Part shown: piece after piece, positions 7,931-15,417 of the stretch | Position numbering within the stretch: position 1 is the first letter of the stretch | Layout: every line of letters begins with the position of its first letter | Source: JBFXDW01 sp050180745 | GTDB taxonomy: Bacteria; Pseudomonadota; Alphaproteobacteria; UBA9219 | Direction of reading: 5' to 3' | NCBI GenBank assembly: GCA_050180745.1 | Contig: JBFXDW010000010.1 | Location: 1 to 30,025 of the forward strand | Length of the DNA: 30,025 nucleotides | Position numbers and translations under genes: made by a program | Notes under the pieces: model-generated | Databases searched by the model: none | Seen by the model: only the letters and a program-made list of their open reading frames with translations | Told to the model about the DNA's origin: nothing

Positions 7931-9585
7931 GCAGTATTCTCTCTCTTATTCGCTCGGACCTCGCCGATTTTACGGGCTATAGCAGCGCAGCTAAAGAAGG
8001 AAGCGGCTTCAGACCATCCATCAAACTTGATGCAAACGAAAGTCCCTGCCCCCCTTTCGGCACCATTTCAAATCTATGTGATGTCCATCGCTATGCCGAG
8101 CCGCAGCCATCTGCTTTACGGGCGCGTATGAGCGCTTACTGGAATGTTAATGAAAAAAATATGCTTTTGACCTGCGGAAGCGATCAAGGTATCGACGTTT
8201 TAATCCGCCTTTTTTGCGAAGCAAAAAAAGATAGCATTCTTATTTGTCCTCCAACATTTGGCATGTATGAAGTTTATGCAAAATTGCAAGGCGCAAAAAC
8301 TTTGTCTGTACCGCTTCTTGAAAATGGCCAGTTGGACAAAGACGCTATCATTCAAACTGCAAAAGATAATACAAAACTCATCTTTATTCCTGCCCCGAAT
8401 GCCCCTATGGGACACATGATGGATAGGGATGATATTCTTGCTTTGTGTGAGGCTCGTAAAGACAAAAGCGCTATCATCATTGACGAAGCTTATGTCGAAT
8501 TTTCCAATAATCCGGATGGATTTTTATCTTCCATTGAAAAATATCCAAACCTTATCATTCTCCGCACGCTTTCAAAAGCACATGCCCTTGCTGGTGAAAG
8601 AGTCGGGTGCGTCATTGGCACAGAAAATGTTGTCAATGCTCTAAGCAAAATTCTTCCGCCCTATCCTCTGGCACAAAGTGCTGTTCGTGCGGCATTGGAT
8701 GCTTTTTCTCCGGTAGGACTTGCTGAAATGAAGAGCCGATTAGACATGATTAAATCTGAAAAAGCGTTTGTCATAGAAAATCTTAAAAAACTTTCAGACA
8801 TTGAATATATTTATCCGAGTGAAACAAATTTCATTTTTATGGAAACGAAAAACGCAAAATCTTTGACAGAAATTTTACGTCGTTTCAGTATTCAAATTCG
8901 TGACAGAAGCAAAGAAAAACCTGAATGCGTGCGTATAAGTATTGGCACCCCACAAGAAAATGACCTACTTCTTACTGCGCTTGACGTTTCTGTGAACAGA
9001 AATACACCATCCTCACGAAGCGCAAGTGTTCAACGAAAAACGAAAGAAACGAATATAGAAGTCTTTGTCGATTTAGGTTGTGCTACAGCTTCGCAAATTA
9101 CAACAGGTCTGGGCTTTTTTGATCATATGCTTAACCAAATCGCAACGCATGGCGGATTTCATTTATCACTTAAGGCAAAGGGCGATTTAGAAGTTGATGC
9201 CCATCATACGATTGAAGATTGTGCGCTTGCGCTTGGCGAAGCGATAAGAAAGGCTCTTGGTGATAAGAAAGGTCTTGCGCGTTTCGGCTTTACGGCACCA
9301 CTTGATGAAGCGGTTGCCAATGTCGTTCTTGATCTATCAGGAAGGCCCTTTGCGCAAATTGAGCTAACGGGGCCTTCAGAACCTTCCGATGGCATGGGCC
9401 TTGATCTGGCTGAGCATTTCTTCCAATCCCTTGCAACTAGCTTGGGGGCAACTCTACACATCACGACAAAGGGCAAAAACAATCATCACGTGATTGAGTC
9501 TTCATTTAAAGCTTTAGGTCGCGCTTTGCGTCAAGCCTTGGCTCGTGATGGCAATGCCCTGCCTTCAACGAAAGGTGTCCTATGA
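7927..9585 (+). CDS. hisC/hisB: HisC-HisB fusion: histidinol-phosphate aminotransferase + imidazoleglycerol-phosphate dehydratase
   Basis: 552 residues, two enzymes in one uninterrupted frame. Residues 1 to ~350 are HisC (PLP, fold type I): DANESPCPP, CGSDQGIDVLIR, IIDEAYVEF, and the PLP lysine K217 in LRTLSKAHALAGERVG. The usual NNPTG loop reads NAPMG. After a short linker (about 350-370), residues to 552 are HisB-type dehydratase: KETNIEV, TTGLGFFDHMLNQIATHGG, metal-binding DAHHTIED, LDLSGRP, GKNNHHVIES, ending LPSTKGVL. The N-terminal histidinol-phosphatase domain of the bifunctional enterobacterial HisB is absent, while the flanking KET and SKGVL segments resemble that type. Deletion of the phosphatase could have created the fusion. 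It overlaps hisD and hisH by ATGA on both sides. Confidence 0.95.
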   Translation: MSSILSLIRSDLADFTGYSSAAKEGSGFRPSIKLDANESPCPPFGTISNLCDVHRYAEPQPSALRARMSAYWNVNEKNMLLTCGSDQGIDVLIRLFCEAKKDSILICPPTFGMYEVYAKLQGAKTLSVPLLENGQLDKDAIIQTAKDNTKLIFIPAPNAPMGHMMDRDDILALCEARKDKSAIIIDEAYVEFSNNPDGFLSSIEKYPNLIILRTLSKAHALAGERVGCVIGTENVVNALSKILPPYPLAQSAVRAALDAFSPVGLAEMKSRLDMIKSEKAFVIENLKKLSDIEYIYPSETNFIFMETKNAKSLTEILRRFSIQIRDRSKEKPECVRISIGTPQENDLLLTALDVSVNRNTPSSRSASVQRKTKETNIEVFVDLGCATASQITTGLGFFDHMLNQIATHGGFHLSLKAKGDLEVDAHHTIEDCALALGEAIRKALGDKKGLARFGFTAPLDEAVANVVLDLSGRPFAQIELTGPSEPSDGMGLDLAEHFFQSLATSLGATLHITTKGKNNHHVIESSFKALGRALRQALARDGNALPSTKGVL

Positions 9586-10175
9586 TAGCTATTCTTGACA
9601 GCGGTACAGCCAATCTCACTTCCGTTGCGGCAGCTTTTGAACGCATGGATATTCCTGCAACTATAACATCTAATCCCAACGATCTACGCGCTGCTTCGCA
9701 TGTCATTTTACCCGGTGTTGGCTCTGCTGGTGCTGCTATACGGGCATTACAAGAAAAAGGTCTTCTTGAAACCGTTTGTGCTTTAACACAACCAGTTCTT
9801 GGCATTTGTTTGGGCATGCAAATTCTTTTTGACTTTTCCGAGGAAAGTGAAGGCACATCCTGTCTTGGCGTTGTGCCGGGGAAAGTCAAAAAACTAGATG
9901 TCGATGATCGTTTAACTCTTCCTCACATGGGCTGGAACAATTTAGAAACTAGATCCAAAAAACACCCGCTTCTACATGGCATTGAAAATGGTACTTACAT
10001 GTATTTTGTTCATAGCTTTGCCGCCCCCGTAAGTGAAGTAACGCTTGCAATCTGCACATATGGCCAGTCTTTTACGGCTATGTGTAGTCATAAAAACTTC
10101 TATGGATGCCAATTTCATCCTGAACGTTCGGGCGAAGTTGGCGCGCGCATTTTGCGCAATTTTATGGAGATCTAA
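9582..10175 (+). CDS. hisH: Imidazole glycerol phosphate synthase, glutaminase subunit
   Basis: 197 residues, class I glutamine amidotransferase. It supplies ammonia to HisF for conversion of PRFAR to imidazole glycerol phosphate and AICAR. The catalytic triad is visible: C76 in LGICLGMQ, and H179 and E181 in YGCQFHPERSG. Oxyanion segment LPGVGSAG is present. ATGA overlap with the hisC/B fusion and two bases to hisA. Standard length. Confidence 0.96.
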   Translation: MIAILDSGTANLTSVAAAFERMDIPATITSNPNDLRAASHVILPGVGSAGAAIRALQEKGLLETVCALTQPVLGICLGMQILFDFSEESEGTSCLGVVPGKVKKLDVDDRLTLPHMGWNNLETRSKKHPLLHGIENGTYMYFVHSFAAPVSEVTLAICTYGQSFTAMCSHKNFYGCQFHPERSGEVGARILRNFMEI

Positions 10176-10177
10176 AA

Positions 10178-10918
10178 ATGGAAATATTTCCGGCCATAGA
10201 TTTAAAAGAAGGTCGATGCGTGCGCTTGCGTCAGGGTAATTTTAATGAGGCTACGATTTACGAAGCTGATCCGGTAAAACAGGCTAAACGATTTGAATCT
10301 GAAGGGGCAAAGCAGTTACACATTGTCGATCTTGATGGTGCGAAAGATGGTACAGCAAGGCAGACAGCGCTTATAAAGAATATTGTTCAGTCAACGGCAC
10401 TATCCGTTCAAACAGGTGGCGGCATTCGCGAAAAGAGCGACATCGAAAGCTTGTTGGATTGCGGCATCAAGCGCGTTGTCATCGGTTCCTTGTGCATCAC
10501 AGCCCCGCAGAAAGTTCAGGATTGGATCGGTGCTTTTGGCAAAGAGCGTATCGTTCTTGCGCTGGATATTCGCTTGAACGCCCAGAAAGAACCTATCCTT
10601 CTTACCCGAGGCTGGCAGGATGAAAGCACGCAAACGCTTTGGGATATTTTAAATATTTATAATACGCAAGCCGAGACGATTCTTTGTACCGATGTTGATC
10701 GTGATGGAATGCTTTCGGGACCAAATGTTGCTCTTTATGATGAGATTAAAAAGCGCTTTCCTACGCTTTCAATCCTGGCTTCCGGTGGCATAGGAGCGCT
10801 TGAGGATATTAAAGAACTGACGACGCTTGGTGTAGCTGGGGCCATCACAGGCAAGGCTCTGTATGAAAATAAATTTTCCTTAGCTGATGCTCTTAAGGAG
10901 ACTGCACATGCTTGCTAA
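10178..10918 (+). CDS. hisA: Phosphoribosylformimino-AICAR isomerase
   Basis: 246 residues, (beta/alpha)8 barrel. Isomerises ProFAR to PRFAR by an Amadori rearrangement. FPAIDLKEGRCVRLRQG holds the N-terminal catalytic aspartate; TDVDRDGMLSGPN holds the second. The phosphate-binding loops VQTGGGIR and LASGGIG are in their usual places. The 3' end overlaps hisF by 11 bases. Orthology with the enterobacterial protein is clear by eye. Confidence 0.96.
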   Translation: MEIFPAIDLKEGRCVRLRQGNFNEATIYEADPVKQAKRFESEGAKQLHIVDLDGAKDGTARQTALIKNIVQSTALSVQTGGGIREKSDIESLLDCGIKRVVIGSLCITAPQKVQDWIGAFGKERIVLALDIRLNAQKEPILLTRGWQDESTQTLWDILNIYNTQAETILCTDVDRDGMLSGPNVALYDEIKKRFPTLSILASGGIGALEDIKELTTLGVAGAITGKALYENKFSLADALKETAHAC

Positions 10919-11675
10919 ACGCATAATCCCCTGTCTTGATGTTAAAGAAGGTCAAGTTGTCAAAGGCGTGCAATTTCGCAATCATGAAATTGTCGGCGAC
11001 ATCCTTGATCTGGCGAGGCGCTATCGCGATGAAGGTGCGGATGAGCTTGTTTTTTATGACATCACCGCCTCAGCACATGGGCGGCGTGTAGATAGGTCAT
11101 GGGTATCAAAAATTGCAAAGATTCTCGATATTCCCTTTTGTGTGGCAGGCGGTATTCGCACGCTTGCTGATGCGCAAGAAGTTTTAGCAAACGGTGCGGA
11201 TAAAATATCAATCAATTCTCCTGCTTTAGAACGTCCCGATCTAATCAATGAAATGGCCGCAGAGTTTGGCGTTCAATGTGTTGTGATTGGCATCGATTCA
11301 CGTCAAGAAAATGACGATTGGCTTGTGTATCAATATACAGGCGATGAGGCAAAAACAATTGCCAGCAAACGCCGCACGCTGGACTGGGTTAAAGAGGTTA
11401 CTGCGCGTGGCGCAGGTGAAATCGTCCTTAACTGCATGAACCAAGATGGCGTGCGTCAAGGCTATGATATAGACCAGCTCAGCGCTGTACGAAATCTTGT
11501 GCGTGTCCCCCTTATCGCTTCTGGCGGTGCGGGTGCTTCAGTCCACTTCGCGGACGTTTTCAAGAAAGCCAATGTTGATGGCGCGTTGGCGGCAAGCGTT
11601 TTTCATAGAAAAGTTATCGAAATCGACGAGCTCAAAGCTTACCTGAAACAACAAGGGATAGAGGTGCGGCTATGA
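10908..11675 (+). CDS. hisF: Imidazole glycerol phosphate synthase, cyclase subunit
   Basis: 255 residues. Pairs with HisH. MLAKRIIPCLDVKEGQVVKGVQF is the universal HisF start and carries the catalytic D11. VVIGID with the following segment is the position of the second aspartate (sequence around 125-135). I chose the ATG at 10908 because AAGGAG lies 8 bases upstream and the protein then begins like its homologues; a longer frame starting 21 bases earlier is unlikely. Very close in wording to the gammaproteobacterial protein (GADELVFYDITASA, ADKISINSPAL, GAGEIVLN). Confidence 0.96.
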   Translation: MLAKRIIPCLDVKEGQVVKGVQFRNHEIVGDILDLARRYRDEGADELVFYDITASAHGRRVDRSWVSKIAKILDIPFCVAGGIRTLADAQEVLANGADKISINSPALERPDLINEMAAEFGVQCVVIGIDSRQENDDWLVYQYTGDEAKTIASKRRTLDWVKEVTARGAGEIVLNCMNQDGVRQGYDIDQLSAVRNLVRVPLIASGGAGASVHFADVFKKANVDGALAASVFHRKVIEIDELKAYLKQQGIEVRL

Positions 11676-12274
11676 AGATAGATTTTGAAAAAAGCGAAGG
11701 CCTTGTTCCCGCTATCATTCAGGACGCAACTTCACTCCGCGTTCTTATGCTTGGCTATATGAACGAAGAAGCCTTTCGGAAAACAAAAGAAACAGGCTTT
11801 GTCACCTTTTTTTCTCGTTCTCGCCAATGTCTTTGGCAAAAGGGAGAAACCTCTGGCAACAAACTTGAAGTCGTTGAAATTCGAACGGACTGCGACAATG
11901 ACACGCTTCTTATCTTTGCCAACGCCTATGGGCCTACCTGTCACACTGGATCTATTTCTTGTTTCGGTGAAACAGAAACAAACACACTAAGCATTCTTGC
12001 CGATCTTGAGAAAAAAATCAAAGACAGAAAAGAAAACCCAAAAGAAGGAAGCTATACAAACGAACTTTTTGCCAAAGGCCTATCTCGCATCGCGCAAAAA
12101 GTCGGGGAGGAAGGCATAGAAACCGCCCTTGCCGGAGCAACGAAAGCAGATAACCTATCCGAAGAAGCAGCGGATTTGTTCTATCATCTTTTGGTGTTAC
12201 TTACGGAAAGAAATCTACCTTTTAAAGCAATTTTAGACGTTCTTCATGCTCGAGCAAAAAATCTCTCAAAATAA
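11672..12274 (+). CDS. hisIE: Bifunctional phosphoribosyl-AMP cyclohydrolase / phosphoribosyl-ATP pyrophosphatase
   Basis: 200 residues carrying steps 2 and 3 of the pathway. Residues 1 to ~110 are the HisI cyclohydrolase, with the zinc/magnesium site in TDCDND and GPTCHTGSISCF. Residues ~110-200 are the HisE pyrophosphohydrolase (QKVGEEGIETALAG, SEEAADLFYHLLVLL), an all-alpha NTP-PPase fold. Most Alphaproteobacteria have separate hisI and hisE, so the fusion again points to the enterobacterial/Legionella-type operon. ATGA overlap with hisF. Last gene of the operon; no strong terminator is visible right after it. Confidence 0.96.
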   Translation: MKIDFEKSEGLVPAIIQDATSLRVLMLGYMNEEAFRKTKETGFVTFFSRSRQCLWQKGETSGNKLEVVEIRTDCDNDTLLIFANAYGPTCHTGSISCFGETETNTLSILADLEKKIKDRKENPKEGSYTNELFAKGLSRIAQKVGEEGIETALAGATKADNLSEEAADLFYHLLVLLTERNLPFKAILDVLHARAKNLSK

Positions 12275-12286
12275 ACACATCAAGAT

Positions 12287-12523
12287 CTATCCTCCTCCAT
12301 CCTTGGCCTCTTTCATCACAAAAGCCATGAGTCCAGAGGAAGCTGTCCCTGCATCCACAATATGGTTCCAAAGCTCGGAGGACAGGCACAAGCCTGTCGC
12401 CTCCGCGCAGTCGGTTCCAATCGTGTAACGATGGAGATCATCAAAGGAACATTGTTGAATGGAAAAATGAGAATTATCCAGATTTTGATCTACTTGAAAT
12501 ATTCTCACCTCCTGACGACACAC
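12287..12523 (-). pseudogene. Possible gene fragment, unknown
   Basis: A minus-strand frame of 78 codons. The half nearest the his operon reads IGTDCAEATGLCLSSELWNHIVDAGTASSGLMAFVMKEAKDGGG, which looks more like real protein than a shadow frame. The first half overlaps the plausible plus-strand reading of the next feature, so only about 12287-12430 may be a genuine remnant. No good ribosome site. I recognise no family. Confidence 0.25.
12377..12404. repeat. Two-part inverted repeat near the island junction
   Basis: GGAGG-ACAGGC-ACAA-GCCTGT-CG-CCTCC: inner 6-bp arms with an ACAA loop and outer 5-bp arms separated by two unpaired bases on one side. No T run follows, so it is not a simple terminator. 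It lies where the his operon gives way to the helicase/PIN segment. Confidence 0.5.
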
Positions 12524-12786
12524 AGAATTCCCTTGAGCCAGCTCTTATAGAGGCAAATGCGCGTGACGAAGGAAAACTAGATGCTTTCGCCAAAGTGATC
12601 TATTCAGAGCTAGCGAATACAAAATTTCTTACTCAATCCTCTTTTGAGGAAAAGAAAACATTTATCAGAAATTGGTTTGACGGGGATGGCACAAAAAAAG
12701 TTGACTCAGCTGTCCGCATCTTTGACAGCGATCACGACCTAGAATTCCCCAACTATCTGAAGGAGGCTGTGACCTTTGCCTCCTAA
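12433..12786 (+). pseudogene. 3' remnant of a gene upstream of the helicase
   Basis: An open plus-strand frame reads ...NIVEWKNENYPDFDLLEIF, then IYSELANTKFLTQSSFEEKKTF and ends YLKEAVTFAS. It is protein-like over about 110 codons, but has no ATG in frame and no family hallmark; only a GTG at 12595 could start translation. The stop overlaps the TTG start of the helicase gene, as in a translationally coupled pair. The simplest reading is that the front of this gene was lost at a junction near 12430. In Gabija-like pairs the gene before such a helicase is an OLD/TOPRIM nuclease, but I cannot confirm that from this tail. Confidence 0.5.
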
Positions 12787-13930
12787 GATTGTCCTAGCAT
12801 GTGCTGGTGCTGGAAAAACCCAGCGAGTTGCAGCATTGGCGTTGCAAGCATCAAGGGCGGGCAAGAAGACTCTTTTGCTTACTTATACAGAAAACAACCA
12901 AAAGGAAATCGCTGATAGGCTCTGTCTTTTGAATAACGGGGTTTTTCCGGCCAATGTTGTTGTAAAAGGATGGTTCACTTTTCTCTTAGAGGACATGATT
13001 CGTCCCTATCAGCGCAGTATTTTTAGTGCGCGTATTTCTGGACTTTTTTTTAACCCTTCTGATCCGCACTTGGCTAATGGTCGTCGCATAGGAGGTCGGC
13101 AAGAACGTGTAAATGGTTCATATAATCACGACTATTTTCTTACCCGCTCAAACAACCAAGCTCATTCGGCGTACTTATCTAGGCTCGCCACCATAGTCCT
13201 TGAAGAAAGCAATCGACGGCCTATTGCCAGATTATCGGCGATTTATAAAACGATTTTAATCGATGAAGTCCAGGATTTGGTTGGGTGGGATTATACGATT
13301 CTGGAAGCGCTTTCTTCTATTGATGGGGTTTGTTGTGAATGCGTAGGTGATTTTAGGCAAACAATATACAAGACCACTCCGACGAGCAGAAAAAATCCAA
13401 GTACAACTCACCAGAAAAAACAAGCATTCATTCGTTTAGGGTTTGAACAGGAGGTCATGGATAAAAGCAAGCGGTGCGTTCAGCCAATTTGTACCTTTGC
13501 AGACTTAGTGCATCAACGGGATGGATACGTTCAGACGAGATCAGATGCTACAATCACAGAAAACTTCAGACGTCATTTAGGGGTCTTCGCGGTTCGTCCG
13601 GCTGATGTGAAGGAGTATTTGCTGCAATACAAACCGGTGATCCTGAGGTGGGATAAAAGGGCGGAACCGGAGTTGTGTCAAAATCTGACCGCCTATAATT
13701 TTGGCGAAGCAAAAGGGTCGGGGTTTGATAGAGTTTTAATTATACCAACCGGAGATTATCGAACGTTCTTGTCTGGTAATCTGAACGTGTTTGACGGGAA
13801 TAGAACGGAAACATCTCGAAACAAGCTTTATGTAGCGATAACTCGGGCCCGTTATAGCGTTGCTTTTCTTTATGACGGTGTTGTCGGATTTTCTTCGGTA
13901 AGCACATGGACTCCCAATGCCCACATCTAA
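12776..13930 (+). CDS. UvrD/Rep-type superfamily 1 helicase, GajB-like
   Basis: 384 residues, short for a UvrD helicase (about 700) and nearer the size of GajB. SF1A motifs in order: I ACAGAGKT (about 9-16), Ia LLLTYTENNQKEIADRL, II LIDEVQDLVG (about 161-170), III CVGDFRQTIYKTT, V EAKGSGFDRVLII, VI LYVAITRARYSVAFLYD. The catalytic ATPase is therefore intact, while the accessory 1B/2B insertions are reduced. The start is TTG, chosen because the frame is closed by a TGA just upstream and AAGGAGG precedes it. It overlaps the stop of the truncated upstream gene. Helicases of this size are partners in Gabija and related defence pairs; a defence role is inference, and the system may be broken. Confidence 0.8.
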   Translation: MPPKIVLACAGAGKTQRVAALALQASRAGKKTLLLTYTENNQKEIADRLCLLNNGVFPANVVVKGWFTFLLEDMIRPYQRSIFSARISGLFFNPSDPHLANGRRIGGRQERVNGSYNHDYFLTRSNNQAHSAYLSRLATIVLEESNRRPIARLSAIYKTILIDEVQDLVGWDYTILEALSSIDGVCCECVGDFRQTIYKTTPTSRKNPSTTHQKKQAFIRLGFEQEVMDKSKRCVQPICTFADLVHQRDGYVQTRSDATITENFRRHLGVFAVRPADVKEYLLQYKPVILRWDKRAEPELCQNLTAYNFGEAKGSGFDRVLIIPTGDYRTFLSGNLNVFDGNRTETSRNKLYVAITRARYSVAFLYDGVVGFSSVSTWTPNAHI

Positions 13931-13932
13931 AA

Positions 13933-13953
13933 AGCTACATGGGCTGTTTTTTT
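13933..13953 (+). terminator. Weak hairpin-T-run between convergent genes
   Basis: AGCT-ACATG-GGCT (4 bp including one G-T pair) followed by G and seven Ts lies in the 21-base gap between the helicase and PIN genes. The stem is short, so activity is uncertain. Confidence 0.35.
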
Positions 13954-14992
13954 ATTTTTCTGCAGTTCGCTCGGATTGATCTTTTATTACCTGATCTAGA
14001 ATGCTTCTTAGTTTGTCATCGGAAATATCTGCGAATCTCGGAACGGCAATTCTGTTTAAAAAGTCAGAGACATCGCAATCCGTGACTATCCATCCAAACT
14101 GATTGTTTTCCGCAGCGGCAGCAAGAATGCGCTCAACTTCTTTTAGCGAATAGTACGAAAACTCTTCCAGCTTGCTTATAAGTTGGTGTGTGCCCGAGAA
14201 AGAGCCGGAAAATCGGAGGTCATCTATAAGGGCATCTTTTGTTTTGTCGAACGAAAAAGCTACGCCGTCAAAATGCTCTTTCATAAAGGCGGAAAGGGTT
14301 CGGTATACAAAGAGCGAAGATCCTTTTTCTTTCTTCCACTCTTCTTCTAGGAATGGGTGAACGGCATTTTCGTTTAAGATTGAGTAAAAATCACCATCCT
14401 CGCTGATAACATGCAGATCATATCCCCTTGGAACTGATTGAAGAAGAATCGTCCAATTAATCGCGTCGCCGACAGAATGATTTTTGCCGGGTGGGTTTCC
14501 GATTCTTACCCTCATATCAGACAACGTGAAGACATCAGGTGATGTTTCATGAATTTCAGAACGTGAAAAGATTTCATGAATAAGCCGGTCTGCAAGTAAA
14601 TTTCTGTCTGTTATATCCTTGTCCACCTTATCTTTAATTTCCTTAGAAAGCTTCTGCAATTGTCCGCTCAGTTTTCTGATTTGTTCGTACTCATCATATC
14701 CCTTCATAAAAGATGGGAGCTGAGGGTTAAATCTAACCTCGTTAAATCGCTTCAATGCGTCCATAATTTTGGATTCGCGATTGCGCCGGAATTCATCACA
14801 TACTTGCTGTGTGAGGTGAACTTTTGCTGCGCCGTAAGCATGTGAAGCAAAAACGTTGTTCAATGCGTCCAGTTCATCTTTTGAGAAATGAAAGAAATTA
14901 AGCAAGATGTTCGTATCAATAAAGACGTGCATATTGGAGGGTTGTGATGGTTTGGAAACCCCTTTTGTTTTTTTGGCTGTCTGCACATTCAT
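13952..14992 (-). CDS. PIN-domain ribonuclease-like protein (DUF4935 type)
   Basis: 346 residues. The PIN fold begins at MHVFIDTNILLNFF (about 21-34) with the first acidic residue D26. It continues with the VCDEFRRNRE segment near 64, the GDAINWTILL stretch and the ISEDGDFYS strand, giving the expected cluster of acidic metal ligands. The C-terminal ~130 residues (SGTHQLISKLEEFSYYSLKEVERIL...) are helical and unassigned. This large, stand-alone PIN layout is unlike small VapC toxins and has no antitoxin-like neighbour. I kept the upstream ATG; the ATG at MHVFID is an alternative with no better ribosome site. It is convergent with the helicase. A nucleic-acid-cleaving role in defence or regulation is inferred. 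Confidence 0.75.
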   Translation of the reverse strand: MNVQTAKKTKGVSKPSQPSNMHVFIDTNILLNFFHFSKDELDALNNVFASHAYGAAKVHLTQQVCDEFRRNRESKIMDALKRFNEVRFNPQLPSFMKGYDEYEQIRKLSGQLQKLSKEIKDKVDKDITDRNLLADRLIHEIFSRSEIHETSPDVFTLSDMRVRIGNPPGKNHSVGDAINWTILLQSVPRGYDLHVISEDGDFYSILNENAVHPFLEEEWKKEKGSSLFVYRTLSAFMKEHFDGVAFSFDKTKDALIDDLRFSGSFSGTHQLISKLEEFSYYSLKEVERILAAAAENNQFGWIVTDCDVSDFLNRIAVPRFADISDDKLRSILDQVIKDQSERTAEK

Positions 14993-15149
14993 TGTTTTCT
15001 TCCGAATTCGGGGGATATTTTACCTTCAGAAGCAATCTAAATCCGCTTTTATCCGGCGTGCAACAAAGTTTCGCACATACTTTTGTCCATAGTCGCGTTA
15101 GTGCTCTACCTACGGAAAAAGCTAACTCTTTGAAATATTTTCTGAATAA

Positions 15150-15224
15150 TGGTGCTGCCGATAGGAATTGAACCTACGACCCCGTCCTTACCAAGGACGT
15201 GCTCTACCCCTGAGCTACTGCAGC
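15150..15224 (-). tRNA. tRNA-Thr (anticodon GGU)
   Basis: All four arms fold: D stem GCTC/GAGC with loop AGGGGTA, anticodon stem CGTCC/GGACG with loop TTGGTAA (GGT), variable GGGTC, T arm GTAGG-TTCAATT-CCTAT, and acceptor GCTGCAG/CGGCAGC with discriminator A and encoded CCA. One A-G mismatch occurs at pair 6-67 of the acceptor. It marks the boundary between the helicase/PIN segment and the accessory island, a usual integration position. Confidence 0.95.
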
Positions 15225-15259
15225 GGGGTTTGTATTCTTTGCACTTTTTTGATGGTTCT

Positions 15260-15265
15260 TGTCAA
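15260..15265 (-). promoter_or_regulatory. Candidate -35 box of the tRNA-Thr gene
   Basis: A perfect TTGACA on the minus strand lies 35 bases before the tRNA 5' end, the right distance for a -35 element. No good -10 hexamer is found at 16-18 bases; AAGAAT/AGAATA-like sequence lies slightly too far. Confidence 0.4.
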
Positions 15266-15278
15266 CTTTTATCCATTT

Positions 15279-15309
15279 GCTCCCATATTTTGCTCCCAAA
15301 GTGCTCCCA
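15279..15309. repeat. Three direct GCTCCCA repeats beside tRNA-Thr
   Basis: GCTCCCA occurs at 15279-15285, 15292-15298 and 15303-15309, with start-to-start spacings of 13 and 11 bases and shared TTTGCTCCCA context in the first two. Short direct repeats next to a tRNA resemble integrase arm-type or excisionase sites left by an integrated element. No integrase gene is present in the window. Confidence 0.5.
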
Positions 15310-15417
15310 AAAGAGCCTGAACCATTCATGGCTTAAGCGACATTGCCTTGCCGTCAACAAAGCCAATCGTTATGAAGACATAAATGCAAAATCAGGGCGC
15401 AAAATAACGGTGACTTT

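Noticed and set aside
12433..13930. A complete Gabija system
   Set aside because: The upstream gene has no start and no visible ATPase or TOPRIM motif, so only the helicase half can be supported.
15190..15345. Minus-strand small frame MNGSGSFGSTLGAK... over the GCTCCCA repeats
   Set aside because: It runs into the tRNA before its stop, has no ribosome site, and its wording comes from the repeats themselves.
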